Assembly: GCF_900094735.1 (NCBI RefSeq)
Contig: NZ_FMBM01000001.1
Location: forward strand, 992,001 to 1,056,000
Length of the DNA: 64,000 bases
Direction: 5' to 3'
From: Saliniramus fredricksonii
GTDB taxonomy: Bacteria; Pseudomonadota; Alphaproteobacteria; Rhizobiales; Beijerinckiaceae
A program made the position numbers and the translations under genes. The stretch's first letter is position 1, and every line of letters starts with the position of its first letter. The notes under the pieces are model-generated. The model had not been told where the DNA came from. It ran no database searches and worked only from the letters and a program-made list of their open reading frames with translations. Positions 57,623 through 64,000 of the stretch are shown here, in pieces.

Positions 57623-58177
57623 ATGATGACACCGCAACAGCTTCTCGACGCCCTTGATCAGCGCGGCTACGCGATCACCACCACCGAGCACGAAGCCGTG
57701 TTCACGGTGGCCGAATCGCAGCATGTCAAGGCCCGTATTCCGGGCGGGCATACGAAAAACCTCTTCCTGAAGGACAAGAAGAGCCGCATCTTCCTGGTGA
57801 CGGCGGAATCGGAAAGTCCCGTCGATCTCAAGCGGCTGCATCCGGTGATCGGGGGCTCCGGCCGTCTGTCCTTCGGCTCGGCGGAACTCCTCGGGGAATT
57901 GCTCGGCGTCGCGCCGGGCTCGGTAACGCCGCTCGCGCTGGTGAATGCACCGCCGGAGAAAATCTCCTTCGTGCTCGACCGGCGTCTGGCCGACCAGGAG
58001 ATCATCAACGCCCATCCGCTGATCAATACCATGACCACCTCGATGCGTGTGGCGGATCTGATCAGCTTCCTCGCGGAGCATGGCCACGAGACACGGATTC
58101 GCGATCTGCCGGTGCCGCCGGAAGAGGAATCCACTGATGCCGGGGCTGGTCAAAACGATGCGGCGATCCCATCTTGA
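57623..58177 (+). CDS. YbaK/ProX-type aminoacyl-tRNA editing domain protein
   Basis: 184 residues from ATG 57623. Single-domain trans-editing enzyme of the INS/ProX superfamily: QQLLDALDQRGYAITTTEHE, AVFTVAESQHVKARIPGGHT and KNLFLKDKKSRIFLVTAESE contain the catalytic-site Lys and Gly-rich turn. LSFGSAELLGELLGVAPGSV and the later INAHPLINTMTTSM are conserved blocks. It hydrolyses mischarged Ala-tRNA(Pro), preventing alanine for proline errors. It is followed by cnoX on the same strand. Confidence 0.9.
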   Translation: MMTPQQLLDALDQRGYAITTTEHEAVFTVAESQHVKARIPGGHTKNLFLKDKKSRIFLVTAESESPVDLKRLHPVIGGSGRLSFGSAELLGELLGVAPGSVTPLALVNAPPEKISFVLDRRLADQEIINAHPLINTMTTSMRVADLISFLAEHGHETRIRDLPVPPEEESTDAGAGQNDAAIPS

Positions 58178-58281
58178 GGGCAACCGGTTGCACGGCAACC
58201 TCGAACAACCCTGCGCCGATACCCGGCGCGATCACGCCAACGGACCGCGCAGCGGTTGAAGAGCCAGAGAGTGAGACGAGC

Positions 58282-59217
58282 ATGTTCGGCAATTCGATGA
58301 CGGGACAGGCGACCCCGGCCCCCGGCGCGGCGCAACAGGCGGGCGCCGATCTGATCAAGGAGACGACCACCGCGACGTTCCGCGAGGACGTGATCGCCGA
58401 ATCGATGAACCAGCCGGTTCTCGTCGATTTCTGGGCGCCCTGGTGCGGCCCCTGCAAGCAGCTCACCCCGGTGATCGAGAAGGCGGTGAGCAAGGCGGCC
58501 GGCAAGGTCAGGCTCGTCAAGATGAATATCGACGATCACCCCGCCATTGCCGGCCAGCTCGGCATCCAGTCGATCCCCGCCGTGATCGCCTTCGACAAGG
58601 GCCAGCCCGTTGACGGCTTCATGGGGGCTGTGCCCGAGAGCCAGATCGATGCCTTCATCGCCAAGCTCGGCGGTGGCGCGCAGGGGCCCTCGCCCGTGGA
58701 GCAGGCTCTGGAGGAGGCGCAGAAGCTTGCGGCCTCGGGCGATGTGCAGGGTGCCGCGCAGCTCTTCGCCGCCGTGCTGCAGCAGGAAAACGACAATGCC
58801 CCGGCCATCGCCGGCATGGCGCGGCTGCATCTCGAGATGCAGGATGTGGAGGGCGCCCGGCGCTTCCTCGACATGACACCGGAAGACAAGCGCGACGACC
58901 CCGCCATCACCGCAGTGCGCAAGGCGCTGGAGCTTGCCGAGCAGGCCGGAAAGCTGGGCGATACCGCCGAACTCGAGGCGAAGCTCGCCGCCGATCCTGA
59001 TGATCATCAGGCGCGTTTCGATCTCGCCACCGCCCTGGCCGGAGCCAACAGACGCATGGAGGCGGCGGAGCATCTTGTCGAGATCGTCAAGCGTGATCGT
59101 GAATGGAACGAGGACGGCGCGCGCAAGCAGCTCCTGGAATTCTTCGAGGCCTGGGGGCCCAAGGATCCCGCGAGCATTGCCGGACGCCGCAAGCTTTCGG
59201 CTGTGCTCTTCAAATAA
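58282..59217 (+). CDS. cnoX: CnoX-type chaperedoxin (thioredoxin domain plus TPR)
   Basis: 311 residues from ATG 58282. A thioredoxin domain (about 25-130) with the active site FWAPWCGPCKQLTPVIEKAV is followed by TPR-like helices (VEQALEEAQKLAASGDVQGA, ARRFLDMTPEDKRDDPAITA, AEHLVEIVKRDREWNEDGAR). In E. coli CnoX the active site is changed; here WCGPC is kept, as in alphaproteobacterial homologues, so redox activity is likely together with holdase function for GroEL and DnaK clients. It forms an operon-like run with the Lon-N protein and Trm112. Confidence 0.9.
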   Translation: MFGNSMTGQATPAPGAAQQAGADLIKETTTATFREDVIAESMNQPVLVDFWAPWCGPCKQLTPVIEKAVSKAAGKVRLVKMNIDDHPAIAGQLGIQSIPAVIAFDKGQPVDGFMGAVPESQIDAFIAKLGGGAQGPSPVEQALEEAQKLAASGDVQGAAQLFAAVLQQENDNAPAIAGMARLHLEMQDVEGARRFLDMTPEDKRDDPAITAVRKALELAEQAGKLGDTAELEAKLAADPDDHQARFDLATALAGANRRMEAAEHLVEIVKRDREWNEDGARKQLLEFFEAWGPKDPASIAGRRKLSAVLFK

Positions 59218-59229
59218 GCGGAGGGCACC

Positions 59230-59925
59230 ATGCCCACGAATATCGCCTATCGCGGTCCGCAGGATTGCCCCGACGTGATCCCGATCTTTCCCCTGCCCGG
59301 CGCGCTGCTTCTGCCGCGCGGCCAGATGCCGTTGAACATTTTCGAGCCGCGTTACATGGCGATGATCGACGATGCGCTGCGCGGCGAGCGGCTGATCGGC
59401 ATGGTACAGCCGGAATCAGACGGTATTCCGGGCTCCGGCGAAGGCGGAAACGCCACGCCCGGGCGGCTCTATCGGGTCGGCTGTGCCGGACGCATCACCC
59501 AGCTCGCCGAGACCGGTGACGGGCGCTACCTGCTCACGCTCACCGGCATCGCGCGGTTTCGCGTGGTCGAGGAGCTCACGGTGATGACGCCCTACCGTCA
59601 GGTGCGCGCCGATTTCTCCACCTTCGAGACCGATTTCATCGCCCGTGCCGGCGAGAAGGAGGTCGATCGCGAACGCCTGATCGCGGCCCTTCGCCAATTC
59701 GTCAAGGTGATGGAGATCGAGGTCGACTGGCGCGGTGTCGAACAGGCGCCGAACGAGGCGCTGGTCAATGCGCTTTGCATGATGACCCCGTTCGGGGCGG
59801 CGGAAAAACAGGCGCTGCTCGAAGCGCCGGATCTGAAGAACCGCGCCGAGGCGCTGATCGCGCTCACCGAGATAGAGGTGTTGCGCGGTGGTGACGACGA
59901 AGATTCCTCGCCGACCATGCAATAG
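59230..59925 (+). CDS. Lon N-terminal (LAN/PUA-like) substrate-binding domain protein
   Basis: 231 residues. The Lon-N fold only: [68 protein letters not shown] and the helical C-terminal segment ([20 protein letters not shown]). No AAA+ or protease domain. Starts 12 bases after cnoX. Stand-alone Lon-N proteins are common in alphaproteobacteria and of unproven function. Confidence 0.9.
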   Translation: MPTNIAYRGPQDCPDVIPIFPLPGALLLPRGQMPLNIFEPRYMAMIDDALRGERLIGMVQPESDGIPGSGEGGNATPGRLYRVGCAGRITQLAETGDGRYLLTLTGIARFRVVEELTVMTPYRQVRADFSTFETDFIARAGEKEVDRERLIAALRQFVKVMEIEVDWRGVEQAPNEALVNALCMMTPFGAAEKQALLEAPDLKNRAEALIALTEIEVLRGGDDEDSSPTMQ

Positions 59926-59954
59926 CCCGACCGGGCCTTCAGGGATATCGATCC

Positions 59955-60194
59955 ATGTCCGAACACCAACCCGTCCCGGAACATCAGGACGCATCACCCG
60001 AGACTGCAGCGGCAGCCCCTTTCGGGATCGATCCCAAACTGCTGGAGATCCTCGTATGCCCGCTGACCAAGGCGACGCTGGAATATGATGCGGACAAGCA
60101 GGAATTGATCTCCAGACAAGCGCGGCTCGCCTATCCGATCCGCGACGGGATTCCGATCATGCTCCCCGAGGAAGCGCGTCAATTGCCTGATTGA
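59955..60194 (+). CDS. Trm112/UPF0434 family protein
   Basis: 79 residues. A 25-residue disordered lead is followed by [20 protein letters not shown] and [20 protein letters not shown], the Trm112 fold with a single Cys retained from the zinc-binding set. Trm112-like proteins activate methyltransferases. It is the third gene of the cnoX run. Its last 16 bases overlap the 3' end of the convergent CitE-like gene. Confidence 0.9.
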   Translation: MSEHQPVPEHQDASPETAAAAPFGIDPKLLEILVCPLTKATLEYDADKQELISRQARLAYPIRDGIPIMLPEEARQLPD

Positions 60195-61081
60195 GGCATG
60201 CTTGTCGCGCGTTCGGCGATGGCATCGGCGAGGGCGATGACGCGCTCGGCCATCCGCGCATGCAGCCGCTCGACCATGCGCCCCTCAAGCGCGATCACGC
60301 CCTTGCCGGCATTCTCCGGCTGCGCGAAAGCATCGCGGATCGCACGCGCCTGTGCGACCTCTTGCGGATCAGGCGCGAAGACCGTGTTGGCGGGCGCAAT
60401 CTGGGCCGGGTGAATCAGGCTCTTGCCGTCGAAGCCGAGATCGCGCCCCTGCCGGCATTCAGCCTCGAAAGCCTCGGTATCGTGGATGGCGTTGCAGACA
60501 CCGTCGAGAATATCGAGCCCATAGGCGCGCGCGGCGATCAGCGTGGTCTGCAGCCAGGACAGCATGCCCTCGCGTCCCGGCGTGAGCCGTGCGCGGGTCT
60601 CCTTGGCCAGATCGTTGAGCCCCATCACCAGACAATCGAGCCGCGTCGCGGGATCCTCCGCACAGGCTGTTATCTCGGCGATGCGCAGGATCGCCCCGGG
60701 CGTCTCGATCATCGCCCAGATGCGCATATGCGGGCTCGCATCGGCTTCGCGCAGCCGGATCGCGATATCGAAAAGGGTGCAGGCGGTTTCGACCTTGGGG
60801 ATCAGGATCGCATCGGGCCCTGCCGCGCAAGCGGCCTTGAAATCCGTGTCGAACCACGCGGTTCCGGGGGCGTTCACGCGGATCACGGTCTCGCGTCCGG
60901 GCCAGGCGCGCGCCGCCACCATGGCGCAGACTGTCTCGCGTGCAGCTTCCTTCGCTGTCGGCGCGACCGAATCCTCCAGATCGAGGATCAGCACATCGGC
61001 ATCGAGGCCGCGCGCCTTGTCGAGAGCGCGGGAATTGGCGCCGGGCATGTAGAGCGCGCTGCGACGAGGGCGAATGCTCAT
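60179..61081 (-). CDS. HpcH/HpaI-CitE family CoA-ester lyase
   Basis: 300 residues from ATG 61081. The CitE-type TIM barrel: [40 protein letters not shown] (metal Glu/Asp and substrate loop), [40 protein letters not shown], and [20 protein letters not shown]. Substrates in the family include citramalyl-, malyl- and beta-methylmalyl-CoA. No other glyoxylate or ethylmalonyl-pathway gene is adjacent. Confidence 0.9.
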   Translation of the reverse strand: MSIRPRRSALYMPGANSRALDKARGLDADVLILDLEDSVAPTAKEAARETVCAMVAARAWPGRETVIRVNAPGTAWFDTDFKAACAAGPDAILIPKVETACTLFDIAIRLREADASPHMRIWAMIETPGAILRIAEITACAEDPATRLDCLVMGLNDLAKETRARLTPGREGMLSWLQTTLIAARAYGLDILDGVCNAIHDTEAFEAECRQGRDLGFDGKSLIHPAQIAPANTVFAPDPQEVAQARAIRDAFAQPENAGKGVIALEGRMVERLHARMAERVIALADAIAERATSMPQSGN

Positions 61082-61141
61082 GATGCGATCAGTCTCCTGC
61101 CTGTTATTGCGGCGCAATGCCCGTGATGCCGTCAGGCCCGA

Positions 61142-62074
61142 TCAGCCCGTTCGCCGCAGACGCTCACGATAGAGCAGGTAGAGCCCGGAGGCGATGACGA
61201 TGCTCGCGCCGACAAGCGTCCAGGGATCGGGCCAGTCGCCGAAGACGAAATAGCCCAGGAGCAGCATCCAGAGAAGCTGGCTGTAGATGAAGGGTGCCAG
61301 AATCGGCGCCGGTGCGCGGGCATGGGCCAGAATCAGCAGCCAGTGTCCGAACCCGCCATAGAAACCGACGGCGCAGAGCAGGAACCAGATCAGCGGCTCG
61401 TCCGGCATCTGCCAGACGAAGGGCAGGATCGGCGTCATCAGCGCGACCCCGGCAAGCCCGGAATAGACCATCGTGGTGCGCGAGGAATCGGTGGCGGCCA
61501 AGAGGCGCGTCGAGATGCCGTAGAGCGCGTAGCAGATCGCCCCGGCCACCGAGAGGAAGGCGGCGGGATGCATGCCGCCGAAGCCCGGACGCGTCACCAC
61601 GAGCACGCCGAGAAAGCCCACGCCGATGGCGATCATCCGGCGTGGGCCGGCCCATTCACCCAGGATCGGGCCCGCGAGCAGCGCCACGAGGAAGGGCGTG
61701 GCGAAGAGGATCGAGATGGTTTCGGCCAGTTGCAGATATTGCAGGGCGATGAAGTTGAGGATGGTCGAGGCCATCAGCAGGATCGAGCGTGCGACCTGGA
61801 GAACCGGGCGGCTGGTGCGCAGCACGCCGGGGCTGGTCCAGTGGTTGACGAAGAACGAGACCAGCACCACGCTGACCGTATAGCGCGCCCAGACCGTCTG
61901 GAGCGGATCGACCCCCTGGCTCGCGAGCCATTTCGCGGTCGCATCGAGGCAGGAGAAACAGGCCAGAGCGCCGCTCATCAGGGCGATGGCGATCAGCCTG
62001 CTGCGGCGCTCCTCGGGGGAGGCGGGCGCATCGAGATTGCCGGAAGATGCGGGGTGGCGGGCTGGTTCGTCCAT
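61142..62074 (-). CDS. DMT-superfamily transporter (two EamA domains)
   Basis: 310 residues, about ten transmembrane helices. The first repeat contains GALACFSCLDATAKWLASQG and LQTVWARYTVSVVLVSFFVN. The second begins with HPAAFLSVAGAICYALYGIS and continues to LAPFIYSQLLWMLLLGYFVF and GASIVIASGLYLLYRERLRR. It probably exports or imports small metabolites; the substrate is unknown. Downstream of a MarR gene on the same strand, which could control it. Confidence 0.88.
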   Translation of the reverse strand: MDEPARHPASSGNLDAPASPEERRSRLIAIALMSGALACFSCLDATAKWLASQGVDPLQTVWARYTVSVVLVSFFVNHWTSPGVLRTSRPVLQVARSILLMASTILNFIALQYLQLAETISILFATPFLVALLAGPILGEWAGPRRMIAIGVGFLGVLVVTRPGFGGMHPAAFLSVAGAICYALYGISTRLLAATDSSRTTMVYSGLAGVALMTPILPFVWQMPDEPLIWFLLCAVGFYGGFGHWLLILAHARAPAPILAPFIYSQLLWMLLLGYFVFGDWPDPWTLVGASIVIASGLYLLYRERLRRTG

Positions 62075-62160
62075 GAGGCGAGCATAAACCTGTGCGCAAT
62101 GTGCTGGCCTTGCGATTGCGCACAGGGCGATCGGAAAGTTTCGAAAGGCCTGCTGCAGCG

Positions 62161-62790
62161 TCAGGCGGAAATCGGATCCCGATCCGGCGCCCCGGAGGCG
62201 AGGGCGATCGCTTCCGGGCTGTCGGCATCGACGGCGTCGTCGCCATCCTCGTCATCATCGCCATCGGCCAGTGCGGAATCATCGGCGGCGGCAAGGCGCG
62301 CGAGATTACGCCCGACCTTGCGCAGGAGCTTGCGCAGGCGCTTGCGATCCTTGCCGTCGAGCCCGGCGAGCAATTCGTCCTCGACCTCGTCCCAGAGCCC
62401 CGTGATCGCCTCGGCGCGGTCTTGCCCCGCCTCGGTCAGCGCAACGCGCACGACACGACCATCGCGATCACGGTCCTGGCGCGCGACGAGGCCCATCGCC
62501 GAGAGGCGCGAGACCGTCTTCGAAGCGGTGGGCGGACGCACCTGCAGGATGGCGGCGAGTTCGCCCATGCTCATGCCGGCGGGAGTGTTCACGCCATCGG
62601 TTCCGGTCTCGTCCTTGACAATATTCTTTGCAGTATCCTTGCCGGCGCCTCTGCCAGCCAGCGCCTGAAGCACCTGCTCCTGGCCCGGATACAGCCCGAG
62701 TGCGACGAGTTTCTCGCCCATGCGGGCACGATGCAGACGCGCCGCCCGCATCAGCACCCAGCCCACGCTCTTTTCGCCCGGATGTTTCAT
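62161..62790 (-). CDS. MarR-family regulator with an inserted loop and acidic tail
   Basis: 209 residues, longer than a usual MarR (about 150). The winged-helix core is MSMGELAAILQVRPPTASKT, VSRLSAMGLVARQDRDRDGR and VVRVALTEAGQDRAEAITGL. A 25-residue insertion (around GKDTAKNIVKDETGTDGVNT) precedes the recognition region and the last 35 residues are very acidic. It may regulate itself and the DMT transporter gene downstream. No palindromic operator was identified. Confidence 0.85.
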   Translation of the reverse strand: MKHPGEKSVGWVLMRAARLHRARMGEKLVALGLYPGQEQVLQALAGRGAGKDTAKNIVKDETGTDGVNTPAGMSMGELAAILQVRPPTASKTVSRLSAMGLVARQDRDRDGRVVRVALTEAGQDRAEAITGLWDEVEDELLAGLDGKDRKRLRKLLRKVGRNLARLAAADDSALADGDDDEDGDDAVDADSPEAIALASGAPDRDPISA

Positions 62791-63063
62791 TCCAAACCCG
62801 CCGATATCTCCGGTCCGCCCTTCGTATCAGGGCGCCCGGTTCAAAGCATGTCACGGCAATCCTTTGCCGCATACAGTTTGTCACGGCCACGATGACGCCC
62901 GCATGACAATGCAGGCCATCATCCGCCATGGCAGGAGTCGATTCTTCTCATCCGGCATGGCAGGGGCCGGATCGTGCCGGATTTCTGGCACGGTTCGTGT
63001 ATGCTCCTGTTGCCAAAAAAGCGACCAGAGCAAGCCGCCAGAGCAAACCGCCGGAGAAACCCC

Positions 63064-64000
63064 ATGCCTTATTCCATCCCGCGCGCCGATTACGCCGCCA
63101 TGTTCGGCCCCACCACCGGCGACACGGTGCGGCTGGCCGATACCGATCTCGTCATCAGGATCGAGCGCGATTTCACCAGCTATGGCGAGGAGGTGAAATT
63201 CGGCGGCGGCAAGGTGATTCGCGACGGGATGGGCCAGAGCCAGCGCACCCGCGCCCAGGGCGCCGTCGATACGGTGATCACCAATGCCACCATCATCGAC
63301 CATTGGGGGATCGTCAAAGCGGATATCGGCATCAGGGACGGGCGCATCGCCGGCATCGGCAAGGCTGGCAATCCGGATATCCAGCCGGGCGTCGACATCA
63401 TCATCGGCCCGGGCACCGAGGCGATCGCGGGCGAGGGCAAGATCATCACCGCAGGCGGCTTCGACGCGCATATCCATTTCATCTGTCCGCAGCAGGTGGA
63501 AGATGCGCTGATGTCGGGGCTGACCACCATGCTCGGCGGCGGCACCGGCCCCGCCGACGGCACCAACGCCACCACCTGCACGCCGGGCTCCTGGCATATC
63601 GCGAAGATGCTTGAAGCGGCCGATGGGCTGCCCATGAACCTCGCCTTCGCCGGCAAGGGCAATGCCGCCCTGCCCGGCGCCCTTGTCGAGATGATCGAGG
63701 CGGGCGTCTGCGCCATGAAACTGCACGAAGACTGGGGCACCACGCCGGCTGCGATCGACAATTGTCTTTCGGTCGCCGATGAATACGATGTGCAGGTGAT
63801 GATTCACACCGACACGCTGAATGAAAGCGGCTTCGTCGAGGATACCGTGGCCGCCTTCAAGGGGCGCACCATCCACGCCTTCCATACCGAGGGCGCCGGC
63901 GGCGGTCATGCGCCGGACATCATGAAGGTGGCGGGGCTCGAGAATGTCATCCCCTCCTCGACCAATCCGACGCGCCCCTTCACGGTCAACACGATCGACG
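63064..64000 (+). CDS. ureC: Urease alpha subunit, truncated by the window end
   Basis: The first 312 of about 570 residues are in the window, starting ATG 63064 after [44 protein letters not shown] and the metal-binding [20 protein letters not shown] are standard. [20 protein letters not shown] holds the lysine that becomes carbamylated to bridge the two nickel ions, and [20 protein letters not shown] and [20 protein letters not shown] bring further ligands. It hydrolyses urea to ammonia and carbamate. Unusually, ureA and ureB are not directly upstream: the preceding gene is a divergent MarR regulator. Confidence 0.95.
   Translation, partial: MPYSIPRADYAAMFGPTTGDTVRLADTDLVIRIERDFTSYGEEVKFGGGKVIRDGMGQSQRTRAQGAVDTVITNATIIDHWGIVKADIGIRDGRIAGIGKAGNPDIQPGVDIIIGPGTEAIAGEGKIITAGGFDAHIHFICPQQVEDALMSGLTTMLGGGTGPADGTNATTCTPGSWHIAKMLEAADGLPMNLAFAGKGNAALPGALVEMIEAGVCAMKLHEDWGTTPAAIDNCLSVADEYDVQVMIHTDTLNESGFVEDTVAAFKGRTIHAFHTEGAGGGHAPDIMKVAGLENVIPSSTNPTRPFTVNTID

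Overview
The window looks like a chromosomal segment of a high-GC alphaproteobacterium, most likely Hyphomicrobiales. The basis is a FixL/FixJ oxygen-sensing pair, an alphaproteobacterial RpoH, the paired YdcH/DUF465 proteins, a CnoX-type thioredoxin with TPRs followed by a Lon-N protein and Trm112, and the codon and GC style. Genus was not determined.

Positions 1-19,400 are an accessory region full of broken, nested insertion sequences: IS256 (several kinds), ISAs1, IS21, IS110, IS630 and a probable 5' stub of a group II intron. Two cargo islands survive between them. The first (3108-5675, minus) is a sulfotransferase followed by a six-helix ABC-exporter-like membrane protein whose nucleotide-binding half has lost its ATPase motifs. 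The second (9360-13010, plus) is UDP-glucose dehydrogenase and two GT4-type glycosyltransferases. Together they suggest a surface or secreted polysaccharide containing uronic acid and perhaps sulfate. The region ends in a decayed large serine recombinase that reads straight into the 3' end of a tRNA-Glu gene (19405-19480, minus), which is a plausible attachment site for the whole island.

From 19.6 kb on, the sequence is intact and core-like. 19.6-27.8 kb holds a pseudouridine synthase, rpoH, a proline-rich membrane protein, purA, a rhodanese, recX, a small toxin/antitoxin-like pair, a DUF6941-like protein and a 64-residue membrane protein. 27.9-36.5 kb is a catabolic and transport block: FAD-linked oxidase, cytosine-deaminase-like amidohydrolase, an NMT1/ThiY-type ABC transporter (permease, ATPase, binding protein), RidA, a creatininase-family amidohydrolase and a PLP aminotransferase. 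This looks suited to uptake and ring opening of a small nitrogen heterocycle (pyrimidine, creatinine or thiamine-pyrimidine type).

36.6-40.3 kb carries fixL, fixJ and a fused NuoE-NuoF protein of the formate dehydrogenase beta type without its catalytic partner. 40.3-42.5 kb holds a retropepsin-like protease, upp and a secreted SH3-I78 inhibitor fusion. 42.8-50.2 kb is an acyl-CoA synthetase joined to a complete Liv-type (HAAT) ABC transporter, so import is probably coupled to CoA activation of an organic acid. 50.2-63 kb contains a DsbD alpha-domain protein, a YqgE/AlgH protein, twin DUF465 proteins, tRNA-Thr, clpB with a candidate sigma-32 promoter, a 47-residue membrane protein with its own terminator, tRNA-Gly, a ProX-type editing domain, CnoX, Lon-N, Trm112, a CitE-like lyase, a DMT transporter and a MarR regulator. 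The window ends inside ureC.

No CRISPR array, prophage structural cluster or replication origin was seen.
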